The notes under the pieces are model-generated. The model was given only the letters and a program-made list of their open reading frames with translations. It had not been told where the DNA came from and searched no databases. DNA of 64,000 nucleotides, from NCBI GenBank assembly GCA_963971225.1, contig OZ020267.1, positions 91,811,648 through 91,875,647 on the forward strand, given 5' to 3'. The position numbers and the translations under genes were made by a program. Source of the DNA: Melieria omissa (Eukaryota > Arthropoda > Insecta > Diptera > Ulidiidae). Each line of letters begins with the position of its first letter. The stretch's first letter is position 1. Shown piece after piece: positions 9,984-22,080 of this stretch.

Positions 9984-11815
9984 TGTCAATGCATGGCACA
10001 ATAACAAGGTAGTGGCAGGAAAGAGCGACGAAATTCACGTGTATTCTGTTAGTGTTTTTGTTCGGTTCATTGTCAAATCGGACGGACGCACAGTGCTTCG
10101 AGAGTGGACAAAAATAAGAAAAAAAATTATCGCGGATTTTGACAAAAGTAGTATCATGTTAAAGGTAATTGTTTAATTAAGCTGGATCCGAAATACTTTA
10201 TCGAAAAATTGTCGAGATTAGGAGATATAGCTTGTCAAAGTCGGATATATTTTTACAAAAATGTATGAAGGGGAAAAATGAAATTTAGGTGCTTGTATAA
10301 AAAAAATGGTAGAAAATGTGTTGTTGTAGATAGGCTTCCAATTTCGTGTAATATTAAAACTGAATTGATAGGAGCGAGACCACTGATCAGTTTTTTTTAT
10401 TTAACATATATAATTTTTTTTGTACGAATTTTCAAAAATGAATGTTTTTTAACCCATGAAAATTAAAAAGAACCAAATTTAGAAAGGCAATTAATATCGA
10501 ATGGCGTGAACTGGCGTAAATCCTTTTTATGGCCCTTTTTGGATGGACTTTCTTCTCTTAAATCCGTAAAAAAAATTTTGCGTTTGTTTGCGCCTTTGGA
10601 AAATATTCAAGTTTTTCGAAACTACTAATGTTGATTTTTGTATAGAAATCGCTTGAGTTAAAATTGCGATTAAAATGTTTAACTGAAGCAATGCAACGAA
10701 TTATGAATGGAAAATAGGTTTGGTTATTAAATATGCGTTAATCCATTATGAGCCATACAATCCACATTTTTTCATTATTATAAAATTTGTTAGCTAAAAT
10801 GTGATTTAACGCTAATATATTCTAAAAAAAAGGAGGAATGTATAACTTTGACGAAGGTCCAATTTTGAAGAATAAGTCTTGAAGAATAGTCTCGCCGTTA
10901 TAGGTTGAGCTGCATTGCATATTCACCTGCCCCACCTCCATGTTAAGCTCTACGAATATCAAATAAACAAAAACTATATGCCTTTAGCAACTTTACCGCC
11001 CTCTTTCTACCCTTTAAATATCGAATTTAGAAAAACCCTAAGATATGTATTTTGTTATTGCTTTTTTAGTATACATATACATAATTTTTAAACAATCCGA
11101 CCAAAAAACAATGTCTGTCCATATAAGCTTCACCACCCCCTTTCCGCCCTTTCCAGGTCGACGTTTTCGAAATCGCTTCTTTTTAAGGGTTGACTTTCTA
11201 AAATACAACTTTTGACCAAATTTCATCATAATAGCTCCAGCGGTTTGGGCTCTGTGATGACAAGATAATATATAACCATATATATTCGATTTTTTTTAAC
11301 TATATATTTTTTTTTTAAACAAACACAAATTTTGAAATCAGCAGCCCAAAATGACTTAGACTGCAAATTTTCAGCGAATTTAACGTACTCCTTCTATTTT
11401 TGCCGCAATTTTGTATGGAGTCGAAGCACTGTGGGACGGTTCATTTGCCAACAGTTCTGCCAGCATCGAATAGAGCACTTGGTCTATTCGAAAACGTAAA
11501 AATATACCAATTAACAGCAAATGTACATAGCTTCTTTGTTTTAATCTGTTGTTTTACAATGAGGGGCAAAAGTGCTAAGTCCATAGTTCGCCGATTTTGC
11601 ATTAATTCATAAAAGTTAACGAAAATTGGAAAAATAATTTTCTTTCATTATTGCAAAACTGCTTCAAATTCCACAGAAACAGTTGGCTGGCAATGCTGTT
11701 CGCCGAATGTTAACAAAACCAACAATAATTTTTGACAGCCTACCGAACTCTGACGAGAAAAAAATAAAATTCGCTCGCTCGTAACACTACCTTGTTATTG
11801 TGCCATGTGTCAATG
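9984..11815. mobile_element. P-superfamily-like DNA transposon, non-autonomous
   Basis: The element occupies 9992-11807 with 23-bp perfect terminal inverted repeats beginning CATGGCACAATAACAAGGTA, and an 8-bp target duplication TGTCAATG at 9984-9991 and 11808-11815. The end is similar to the P-element terminus as I recall it (CATG...AATAACA..AGGT), and P elements also make 8-bp duplications. A second, internal 13-bp inverted repeat CACAGTGCTTCGA lies at 10089-10101 and 11421-11433, like the subterminal repeats of P. No THAP domain or transposase frame is visible in 1.8 kb, so it depends on another source. Confidence 0.8.
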
Positions 11816-12128
11816 CGTTTGCGCATTTAAAAAGTTCAAATATATCATAGTTTAATAATAAAGTAGTCTAATCAATGAGAGTACCCCTAATGTACCTCTA
11901 TTTTGATTGACAAATATTGTAAAAAAAGTCATCACCAAAGTAAACAAAGTTGTATTAAAATATACCTAAGAATTTTCCTTTTGCGGTAGTACGATTTTAT
12001 TTGAATGAAGTTGCGACTGTGGTTGAACATTTTTTGAACTGACAAATTTGAGACATCAAAATTGAATTGAATTTCAAAAAATTTAGTTTTCTTTGAGCGG
12101 GAGAGTTTTGATTATACTATGAAATACT
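11816..12128. other. Unassigned
   Basis: AT-rich; nothing recognised. Confidence 0.35.
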
Positions 12129-12960
12129 AGCTGACCCGGCGAACTTCATCCCGCACGAAATTTTTTGTTTTCTCATAATGAAATACGCGAGATAGCGAAT
12201 CTATGGCTATGCAAATTGACGAAAAAAACCAACTTAAGGAATAGGAACAACCACTACGTTACAATTTTTGTTCAAAAACTCGTTTTATTTGCTCAAAATA
12301 AATTTGTGAGTATAAATTCGGGAGATCATTGAAATAAATTAGTAGGAAAATATTAATGTATGCTTATTGAAAGAAATGGCGAATAGACGTTTGCTTCTTG
12401 CGTTCACAAAGTTACTTTTGAACCGCTTTTTCGTAGATTACGCTTGTATACCAACATATTCAGTGCTGTTGTCCTCAGCCCATGCTACTCCATGTAAAAA
12501 TATTGGCGTTTACTATATTGAAGTGTTCACTACATAGGGTGTTCACTACATAGGGTGTTCACTATACCCAGACACGTTTGAATATAGATTTAAGTTATAT
12601 AGGTGATGTCATGCCCCCTTGTTCAATACCCGCACCATCCCCTCTGTCGAAAGATTTGAATAAATGGTAGGTTCGTACTTAATTTCATTGCTGTGCGACT
12701 TATAGTTCAGCGAAATATTTGGATCACAAAAAATGTGCCACGCCCCTTGACCAACGCCCATCAAATCTTACCAGTAGAATGACTAATCTATGGGTCGACG
12801 CTATACCAAATTTCAATGCTGTGCGCCTTACAATTTCAAAGATATTCCATTATTAAGATTTAGCTTGTATGGGTGGTGCCATACCCCCTCGTCCAATACC
12901 CGCCCCATTCCCTCTGCCGTAGGACATGACTAAATAGTAAGTTCGTAGTGAATTTAATTG
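12129..12960 (-). mobile_element. Helitron-like repeat, second copy
   Basis: The left edge CTAGCTGACCCGGCGAACTT is the reverse complement of the CTAG-ended terminus at 52126-52149. GCCACGCCCCTTG and GCCATACCCCCTCG blocks follow. About 12255-12575 holds a piece related to the pogo-like MITE at 31622-31859 (GTTCAAAAACTCGTTTTATTTGCTC, GTGTTCACTA repeats, CCCAGACACG). Confidence 0.5.
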
Positions 12961-13161
12961 ATGTTTGACTTATGGTTCCAAAGTTATTATCTGAAAATAT
13001 GCAAAATTCACGGTCGAAGATGGCATGGATTTTCCGAGTTTCCCAATAGATTTTCTGGAATTTTCACGGTCACACATTTTTTTTTCCTTTGTCGGAACGA
13101 TCTAGCAAGCGCAGCACTCAGACAATTATACGTCCATTGTACTACGACTTGTTGTTCCCTG

Positions 13162-14782
13162 TTAATATGCTTTAAATCTACCCGATTTCCGAAGAAACCT
13201 TGATAGATCCTGGGGTGCCAAGGAGCCAAGGTGGTCGCTTCTTAGCACATCAGTGCCAAACGTCTCAAACCTGATACGAGCGAACGCGGGGCAGAGACAC
13301 AGGAAGTGTTCCGCCGTCTCAACGTCCTCCCCACAGGCAGGACATAGGGCACTGTCAGATATGCCTACCATTTCCATGTGCTTCGCCCATAGGAAATGGC
13401 CCGTCATTAACCCGACCATCTGCCTGCAGTCTCTTCTGCCTAGTGACAAAAGAAACTGTGAGCATTTGTCGGATATGGCGGGAAGCATAAGTTTCGTCCA
13501 CCTGCAGCCGCTCTCAGCCTGCCATGCTCGCTCTTGGGTCATAGTGACCCATTCGTTAACTGTGGCTTTGATGGCTGCAGATGGGAGTGGCAGAACAGGC
13601 TCAGGGCCGACAAAATCAGCCTCAGAGCCCATTCTAGCTAGGGAATCCGAGGTCTCGTTACCCACAATTCCTGCGTGTTCCGGGACCCAGGTGAGCATCA
13701 GGCTATTGTATTTTCCAACATAATTAAGCCTGGATTTGCAGGACCTGACTAGCATAGAGGTGGTTGGAGGGCTGTCTAAGGCCATAAGCGCAGCTTTGCT
13801 ATCGCTACAGACACAGATAGACCTGCCTTTCCACTTACTCTCTGCGACAAAGTTCATCGCCTCAAGTATCGCATGCACCTCTGCCTGAAACACAGATGCG
13901 TGCGAGCCTAGGGCAAAGAACCGTCTAGTCCCCGTGGATTCCACGAAGACCCCAGAGCCAGAACCATCTTCCGTTCTGGAGCCGTCCGTGAATATACGGA
14001 AGCAGTGTTTACCGGGCTCATCCTCAGGATACAACCAAGAGTGAGCCTCAGGCAGCAACACCATGTACCGCTTTTTTAGTATGACAGTTGTAGGCATGGA
14101 GTCGAGGGGCATGGACATGACTGTGAGGTCTATGTCGGTGCCAGCACAATTATCCAGTGCCGGACAAGCGCCATACCACTGGCCACTGTGTTTTAGTCTT
14201 CGGATGGCCTTTAGGGCCTCTCCTTGGATGAAAACATCAAGGGGAAGAAGGCTCACCAGGGCATCTAGCGATGGGCCAGAAGTAGTTGGAAAGGCTCCAG
14301 TACAACATATGGCCACAGTGCGCTGCAGTCTGGACAAGGTTCTCTTGACCCCTGCAAGAGAGAGTCTGCTCATCCAGACTACCGATGCGTAGGAGATGAT
14401 GGATCTTATCATAGCTTTGTAGATCCAGAGGATCTTGCAAGGGGAAAGACCCCACGTTTTCCCAAATACACCTCTGCATTGCCAAAAAGCCGACAGTGCT
14501 TTCGATGTCTTTAGTTCCACGTGAGATTTCCAAAGGAGTTTATCATCTAGGATGACTCCCAGATATTTAATCTCCTTGGATAGCTGGATAGTGACCCCCT
14601 TGAGTGTGGGCAGAACGACTCTATCAAGCTTCCTCCTCCTGGTAAAGAGAACCATACCAGTTTTGGCGGGATTAGCAGATAGCCCGTTCGCATTACATCA
14701 GGTGTCAATCATATCCAGAGTTTTCTGCACCTTTCTGCAGATGTGCATAAGGGAGGGGCCGGTTACGAGACAGGCCACATCG
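13162..14782 (-). pseudogene. LINE ORF2: end of RT, RNase H and zinc knuckle
   Basis: This frame holds the RT thumb region (KEIKYLGVILDDKLLWKSH), then RNase H with FTDGSRTEDGSGSGVF (Asp), AEVHAILEAM (Glu), CSDSKAALMAL (Asp) and WVPEHAGIVGNETSD, and a final knuckle CPACGEDVETAEHFLCLC. It ends in TAA at about 13162. A TGA at 14698-14700 replaces a Trp-type codon and closes the frame upstream. Sequence before it (14701-14782) continues the palm domain after the damaged YADD box. Confidence 0.85.
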
Positions 14783-15028
14783 TGCGTATGCTTGTGCGTA
14801 GACTCCAGAGTCATTCAGAGTGATGAGCAGGGGATCAATCACCATGCACCAGAGCAATGGAGACAGCACCCCACCTTGAGGGCAGCCTCTATTTACACCG
14901 GATAACACCAGTAGATCGTCCTCTGCCCGCACCGTCATGATTTTTTGGGCTAGCATTGAACGTATCCAATTTACCAAAGCCCGGTCTACGCCGTGTCGGC
15001 TAGCAGCGTTACACATACTGTCAAAACC
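14783..15028 (-). pseudogene. LINE ORF2: central reverse transcriptase palm segment
   Basis: It contains the RT block GCPQGGVLSPLLWCMVID and runs to QAYA, the first half of the YADD active site. Two bases are missing at about 14782-14783, exactly within the second half of the box, so the catalytic Asp pair is lost from the frame. The upstream boundary, near 15028, is a one-base deletion in a C run after FVDIE. Confidence 0.85.
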
Positions 15029-16830
15029 TCTATATCCACAAAGATTCCCACCGCGTAGTCCTTCCTGTCGATGGCTCGCTCTACCCTACCAACCAGATTT
15101 TGCAGAGCCGACTCGCAGGACTTCCCACTTTGGTAGGCATGCTGAAATGGAGACAGAGGATTCATCTTAAGCGACTCCTTACGTATCCGTAACTCCACCA
15201 GCCGTTCGAGACTTTTTAGCATAAAAGAAGTCATGCTAATAGGTCTAAAGCTCTTGGGGCTAGTGTAGTCGTCCTTTCCGACTTTCGGAATGAACGCGAC
15301 TCTCACCATCCTCCAAGGGCGTGGTATATAGGCCAGTGCCAGGCATGCCGTGAAGATTTTCTTCAGTGCCATGACTACTGACTCTATACCTTCCCTCGAC
15401 ACGATAGGATAAATGCCATCAGGACCGGGTGATTTGAAGCTGTCAAAGGACTTGATGGCAAATCGAATGCCAGCTTCATTCGCCACAGTTCTGGCGACGT
15501 ACCAGTCATGTCGAGAGGGTGTGATTGCCCTAACAGTAGTTTCATCCAGGGACGAATGCTGCTGGGCAACAGTGACCTGATTTCCTGGAAAGTGAGACTC
15601 CATCAGTAGACTGAGTGTCTCACTTTTCCTCTCCGTGTAGGAGCCATCAGGTTTCCTAAGCGACCCCAGCTTCGCGGTTTGGTCCTTTTTCAGAACTTTT
15701 ACCAGCCTAGCTGTGTCGCTCAAGGATTCAATGCCACTACAGAAATCTCTAAAAGAGGCTTTCTTCGAACCTCGAATAAGCCTCTTATAGTTCTTCTGAG
15801 TGCATCGGTAGCGCTCCCAGTCCTCGTCAAGATTCGTCTTGAGGGCCCGGTTGAGAAGTTTTCTAGACTCACGCCTTAGCAACTGAAGCTCCCTATTCCA
15901 CCACGGAACAGGGGTCCGGCCAAGGGGAGGTCTAGTTGGGCAGGCTAGCTCGAAGCTTGATGTTAGGGCAGTATTGAGATGCTCAACAGCCGCCTCAATA
16001 CACCGCTCCTTACGAATTTTCGGTGGCGTCGCGTATTTATTCCGCAATGCCTCCCGAAATTTCGGCCAGTCTGCGTTTTTCGGGTTCCTAGAGGGCAGTG
16101 GCATTTGTGCCTCCTCGCCGCACTGAAACTCGATATACCTGTGGTCCGAACACGATTTTCGTTGAAGACTCTCCAATCTAGTATTAGATAGAGTGATGTC
16201 AATCACGTCCTGCCTTCTTGTAGTCACAAACGTAGGCTGATTGCCAGTGTTGTGAATATTCAGGCCGGAGGATGCAATATACCCGAACAGCCGAGAGCCT
16301 CGGTTGTTGCATTTGCTGCTGCCCCAGATTGTGTGCTGGGCATTAGCATCGCAACATAAAATGATACCGAGATTGCGCTGCTCACAAAACCTCACGAGAC
16401 TAGCGACCTTCCCAGGTGGTGGCGCTTCCAGTGCATCGTAAGGAAAGTACCCAGACGCAATCACGAACCTCGACCATCCGTGCATACCCTTGAAGCTCAC
16501 CTCAGCAGCAACCAGGTCCTGACAGCAGAAAGGGTCAAGACTAGTCACCGTAAGATGAGATGATACTATAAGACAGGTTCTAGGTCTAGTCGAATTCCTA
16601 TCATACAGTACAGTGGCCCCTTTCAACGACTCAAGGCCACAGACCCGGCCCCTAAAGACCCAGGGCTCTTGAATTGTTGTTATGTGGGGTAGTGTGTGCA
16701 GCCGGGAGAGCCGACTACTTAAAAGTGCAGTAGCGGCTTTGGAATGCTGTAAGTTGATCTGCGTTACCGACAGAGGCCGATAACTACAAGAACTGTCTGA
16801 GCCCCCTATCTGGGTCACACACATACTGCC
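15028..16830 (-). pseudogene. LINE ORF2: endonuclease and RT fingers
   Basis: The open frame has the apurinic-endonuclease order SVTQINLQHS, TTIQEPW, CDANAQHTIWGS, and SDHRYIEF, the conserved metal and catalytic residues of LINE endonucleases that nick the target. After a basic linker the RT N-terminal blocks appear (GPDGIYP, RPISMTSFMLKSLERLV, AYQSGKSCESAL). The frame is lost at about 15028. The open frame extends to 16965, but homology begins near 16770, so the true start is uncertain. Confidence 0.85.
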
Positions 16831-16969
16831 ACTCTCTTTTATATATATAGATATTGCTTTATTTGACACGTTCATTGTATTCTCTTCCATATGAATACGT
16901 GTGCTTAAATCGAGCTGCCAAAGCGAATGAAGCAAAATGGGAATTTCAAAACGGATGAAATACATTTAA

Positions 16970-17527
16970 CCGCCTTGGCTTCTATAAAGCTTTCAACGCA
17001 AAAACTCATTTTTTCGCAGATATAATAATGAGTTAATTTGATTTGTTTCTACTTGTACTCGATTGAAAACTCTTTTTTAGTTTCTGCGGTTTGGCGACGC
17101 ACAGTGAGCGACATGGTCAATCTAGAGCAAATGTTTACTTAAGTTAGTAACTTTTGAATGCTTTTAAAGTTTTGGTATTCAATTTAGTATGGATACTGCT
17201 GCTCTTCCTACTCAAAACTGGTTCAAAATGGGTATGGTCTGCCTAATTTTAGTAAAGTTATCATATCAGAATATTTTTGGAAACCAAACTAAAAGTAAAA
17301 TTGTTTAGCATATAGTCTATGGATTTTTGCAACAACTAAATTAATGTGACATGAACCCATTTGAACGCATTATGGATTTGATTCTATAATAAGCGAATAT
17401 TTCTTTAGGGAATTGTGTTGACTTTTTATGAGTATTTTTTTCAGTAGGGAAAACATCGAAAGCCTTTAAAGCCCCTGTATACACTGTCCGTGGAACCCTC
17501 TTCATGGCACCACAGTAAAGTATTTCT
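16970..17527. other. Unassigned
   Basis: No repeat, coding or splice-consistent signal recognised. Confidence 0.35.
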
Positions 17528-17932
17528 TCACGAACAAGGCGAATAAAATATTAGCGTAGAGCTACGTTTTATGGGTATGTGTGAGTGAGTTTGTGTGTGT
17601 GTGTGTATGTATGTGTTAAGCTGTTCTAACTGTATAGTTATTATTGAAAGAAAAGTTAGTGCGTTTCGCATTGTTGCACCACCCTGCATTAATTTGTACC
17701 AGTTCTTCGTATAGCGTGTCAAGAGGCAAAGCTTACTCAGGTTTGTATTGAAATCCAAGTAGGATATCTGATTCCTTCTAATTTTCACAATTATATCCTC
17801 ATCGGCTTCCACCATCAACGCTACCCTAGATATATTTGTTTTTCCAGCCTCGTATACGTGTAAGTTTGCACCGAACCTGATAAACAGAACACACTGATTG
17901 TCGTCCATTACACGGAGCAACAAAAGCGACAT
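17528..17932 (-). CDS. Unrecognised open frame, 134 codons
   Basis: It begins MSLLLLRVMDDNQCVLF and has ordinary-looking amino-acid use until about residue 108, then a (GT)n microsatellite at 17574-17612 is translated as THTHTQTHSH. An acceptor-like TTTGATTTCAG lies just upstream on the minus strand (about 17945), so it could be a terminal exon or a decayed gene. I recognise no family. Chance is a serious alternative, because a repeat is included in the frame and no start context or partner exon is evident. Confidence 0.2.
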   Translation of the reverse strand: MSLLLLRVMDDNQCVLFIRFGANLHVYEAGKTNISRVALMVEADEDIIVKIRRNQISYLDFNTNLSKLCLLTRYTKNWYKLMQGGATMRNALTFLSIITIQLEQLNTYIHTHTQTHSHIPIKRSSTLIFYSPCS

Positions 17933-17952
17933 TATTTTTTTTTTCTGAAATC

Positions 17953-19221
17953 AAACCATACTTTTCTAAAGGATTTGTGGACGCTGATCACAACTGCATA
18001 CTTAGTTTTTTGATTGTTTGAGCGGCTTAGGAAATATTGATGGTTTTCCTCGGAGGGCGTTTTCCATGTTTTTTGACCATTATACGCATGCAGCTCCTAA
18101 AAACCGGAAGTCTAAAATGCCATTTTTTTAACATAGATTAACAATACTCTAACTATGTATTTAAAATTTAAAACATTAAATCGGTTCAAATTTGCAAGAA
18201 TTATTCATTTGCAAAGTCAAATTTTCAGTTACTTTGCAAGATTGCGAATACACAAACGAATTTTTCTTACAAAAAAAATATATATTATCCTATAGTGAAA
18301 GAAGAATGTTGGGGCTTTCAATTAAAAAAGACATTTTTGAAATACGATGTTTGTAATAGAGTATGTGTACAAATATGTAAGTTCTCCATTGATAAATTCA
18401 GCAACAAAAGCAAGGATTTACTTTTGACCTATAATATCGGAGCACAATTTTAGGCAGCGGTATGAAAATGCTCACATTCATCAAATGCCCTTAATTCATA
18501 AAATTTTCAGCTTTAAATTTTGATTTTTTTGAGCCCTAAAAATATGTCGCAATGAAATATGGAAAAACAGCAACAGTGTGGTTGAAATTTTTACTTGTGT
18601 GATGCAACTCTTTTTAGAATAGCTCCTACAGTAATGAACCAATTCAAATTTTGTTAATGCTTTTGAAAAGACAAAGGCTTGTGAAAATACTTTAGCTTCT
18701 TTCGTCAATGACGCGAAAAGCATTAGGAGATTTCAATACAATCACGAGTTCAGAAGATGAAGTCGCATTTACTCTGTAATGAGCATAGGCCGAGAATGGC
18801 ACATAATTAATTGATTGGCAGAGAATGGCACATACAATAAAAAAAATCTGTTCTATAAGTTTAAGTTACAACTTTACACTATACATTGCACACTAACTCC
18901 TTTTTGAAAATTGCAACACCGATTTTAAATGAATTTTTATGAAAAATTCGCGAAAATTGAACTTTGAAGGGCCATAGCCATGTTAACCCTCGACCAATCG
19001 AAATCGACTGTGATCAAAATTATAGCTTGAGGATTCGTTATTGTGTCATAAAAAAATTATCGTGTTTTTCAACATATTATAAATGCAATAAAAATTCAAA
19101 GATGAAAAAACGTGGAAAACACCTCCTAGCAAAAACCACCAATAACTTACAAACCGCTCAAACAATCAAAAAACTAAGTACGCAGTTGTGATCAGCGTCC
19201 AAAAATCCTTTGGAAAAGGTT
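17953..19221. mobile_element. Inverted-repeat element with ~120-bp arms
   Basis: The left arm 17953-18078 and right arm 19101-19221 are reverse complements at roughly 85-90 percent by eye, sharing GGACGCTGATCACAACTGC and TTAGTTTTTTGATTGTTTGAGCGG. The 1.0-kb interior has no coding motif. No clear target duplication was found, so the superfamily is open. Confidence 0.65.
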
Positions 19222-19479
19222 TACTAGAACTCGGAAAAATTTTGGCTGTTGCTCAGTGTTATTAGAGGAAGATGTTGTTTCAATTATGAAAAGGTTCAAA
19301 GAGTCATTAGTTTTTTTTAAAACATTTCAAGCTCCAAATACAAGTTTTCTTCTGCACAAATATGCTTAACTCATTAACTGTTTAATTATTTTTTAGCAAT
19401 GACGAGTGTACTCGTCATAAACAGAGTACATTTTTGCCTGTAAAATCAAGCAATTAAATGCAATCTCATCTTACAAAGT
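19222..19479. other. Unassigned
   Basis: It contains a short palindrome ATGACGAGTGTACTCGTCAT near 19400 and nothing else recognised. Confidence 0.35.
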
Positions 19480-20010
19480 ATACCAAAGCTGATTTCTGTT
19501 CCTATGGTGGGCGTGACGCGCATCAAGTGGGCGTGGTTAATGTTACGTAGCCTATGTTTACTCCTTGAAAAACAGAATCAAGTAATATCAATGCACTAAT
19601 ATGCCATGACTGATTTCAATCATTAGCCTAAGCGTATACGAAGACGCAGGCCGCGCAGGCAACACAGTTGAGCACTGCGCAGTTTTTTGTAACTAATGCA
19701 GTATCATATAAGATACGTATACAGTGTGTACGTACAAAGTTTCATCTGTGCTGCGCTGCGCGTCCTGCGCCTCCGTATACGCTTAGGCTTATAGTGGCGT
19801 GACAGGAAGGCCTATCAATAATATAATATAACTCGGTTAATCCTTACACAGCACAGAAACATTTGATATCAATATTTGCAGACGTGTACAGTCACTTCGT
19901 TTTCCTAGTTTAGTGGGCGTGGCCGATTCTCTAGAGCATGTGCTTATAACAGAGATACGCTGAATGATTTGATACCCTTATCGCCTTACATACATATGTT
20001 TACCATAGTT
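19480..20010. mobile_element. Helitron-like repeat fragment
   Basis: GTGGGCGTGGTTAATG...TAGCCTATGTTTAC and TTTAGTGGGCGTGGCCGATT match the internal units at 7.6-8.5 kb. A MITE at 19626-19788 interrupts it. Confidence 0.55.
19623..19791. mobile_element. 163-bp MITE with TTA duplication
   Basis: The ends GCCTAAGCGTATACG... and ...CGTATACGCTTAGGC form an imperfect inverted repeat of about 35 bp, GC-rich (CGCAGG..GCGCAG). TTA at 19623-19625 and 19789-19791 flanks it. A 3-bp TTA duplication suggests a PIF/Harbinger-type mobiliser. It interrupts the Helitron-like repeat, so it is younger. Confidence 0.75.
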
Positions 20011-21774
20011 GAGTTTTTGAGAAAATGTTTTTTTGCCAATTTAGTACTACATGCTTTTTCAAGTGAACGCACTTTTCAAACAGAGCATTTTTTGGTGGTG
20101 CCACCACATATATGTGACATAGTGCATTAATAATTTCATGAAATTTGGTTCACTGTAAGCGAAATTTTTGCGTCCAAAGTAAAAGTATGTTTTGTCACTG
20201 GTACAAAAATTCGATACTAATTTGCAAAGAGCAAATACTAAAAATAAAACAACGATACAAAATGTTAACTTGTGTTTCTTATAAAAGTGAGAGTTTTTTA
20301 CATATAAAAATAGAATATTTTAAGAGCCATTCAAGATATAACTACGTGAGGGAAATACATTAACGTTTCATTTCTTCAATAGATGCAAACACAATTTTTT
20401 TCAGAGAAACAATTCAAGTGCAATGCAGTTGAGCGTCGTGCAGTGTGCATACCTATGTACATACTTACATATACATTTACTATATATTAGCAAAGGGTTT
20501 TCATGAAAATAAGAGATATTACAGAGCCTATTGATATTTGTTTTAGCCTGAATATATAAAACTACTTCGAACCGGTCTTCTTGAAATTTGTACAGCATAA
20601 GTATTACTGTCTATTAGGCTCTATTTTCAAGAGCTGCAGAATATTTATAGCCAAAATAACTGTTCAACTGGGCGATAAATTTAACGAACTATCGCAGAAT
20701 TCGAGGAAAACGGTTCGTTCCAGCAATCGTTGTACTCCGCCGAAAAACGCGATTAGTTGGGGATATGCATCCGTTATTCATTGGGCTCCACAGCAGCTGG
20801 GGACGAATCCGAAACGAACGTTGCATTCGTTGCAAGTAAAGTTTTCAAAACACGTTATTTCCAGAAGAGCAAAGACCATGCAACTAAACGCTTAACTTTT
20901 TTCCTGGGGCTTAGGCAACTGCATAACAACAACGTTCAAACCATTCGTGAGATCCAGCGCGACTTATGCGACAAGGTCATACGAAATTAGACCTCTCTGA
21001 TCAAGTCCTATAAATGAAGCCGCGAAAGCCATTTATGTGATATAATTTTCAAAACATTATGGTATTGCTTTGATCCACAATCAATATTAATCGATATCAG
21101 TCATATCCCTCTCTCAGTTTATTAAATTGTTAAGTTTAGAGACGTTTCATAAACAATGGTTAGTATGACACAACTTAACTTACATAAATCTCAAATTAAG
21201 AGATGTTGTTTTTTGATTACAAAAATTGTGAAATTCAAAATAATATTTACTACTTTTTGATACCAAAAAGTTCAATACATTTCTCATACTAAACCTTAAT
21301 GAATTATTTATATCGATTATATTCGTCATAAAGATCAAAAGTATTGCCTTCGTATGATTATTCAACGCATCGACTGTATTTTTTCCCCAAAAGAAGGGCA
21401 AGTAAAAATCTTTTGAAAAATTCACATTTTAGAATAATCGGCAGTCTTTTAACTTTATTCATTAATACTATACTAAAGTTCTTTTCACGTTTAATCATTT
21501 AAAACAGTTATAACAAAAAATGCTTTTGGTAAAAAAGATATGGTTTTTTAACCCTAATTCCCAGAAGTGAGCCTCACAGTCTCACTAAAGATTTCAAATG
21601 GTGATAAATCCAAAGGATTTTCAATTCCATTATTTTATGTCATCCTCTAATGGAATGTTAGAATTATATTGCATTTATAAATTAAACCTTTTAGACAGTT
21701 TTTGTACTTTTATAAACAAATGTTTTCAGTAATTTAGCTCATATAAGCCTGACAGTCATTCTGGGTTAATTAGT

Positions 21775-22080
21775 CCCCTTCAGGCTCAATAAAGCTATTT
21801 GCTTGATCTAAAAGCATGTCTAATGGGTGTCTTAGATCGGCGAGCGGGATGTCCTTCAAGATGTCGGTACAAGCCTTCTTGATGGCTTCTACGTCGTCAA
21901 AACGCTTTATTTCATCGGCAAATGCATTTTTTTAAGATGAAAGTCACACGGTACCGTATCATTTGAAAACGAGGAGTGGTTGGTGGTTAAAATTCGACTT
22001 TTAGTCAAAAAATCAATCACAAGCGCCTATCGATGAGATGGCTATGGTTTTTTGATAGCCAAATGTTCAGTTAAAATGCG
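21775..22080 (-). pseudogene. Mariner-type transposase C-terminal remnant
   Basis: The minus strand reads KRFDDVEAIKKACTDILKDIP, typical of the end of mariner transposases after the last catalytic Asp. The preceding frame is disrupted. A related remnant lies at 45535-45760. The catalytic core is gone. Confidence 0.55.

Larger units (their letters stand above)
13079..16830 (-). mobile_element. LOA/I-group LINE, nearly complete ORF2, inactivated
   Basis: Reading leftward: apurinic endonuclease, reverse transcriptase, RNase H, Cys/His knuckle, a ~75-bp 3' UTR and a short A tail (T run at about 13076-13084). ORF1 is absent, consistent with 5' truncation near 16.8 kb. Two frameshifts and a stop disrupt ORF2, one of them in the catalytic YADD box. 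Confidence 0.85.
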
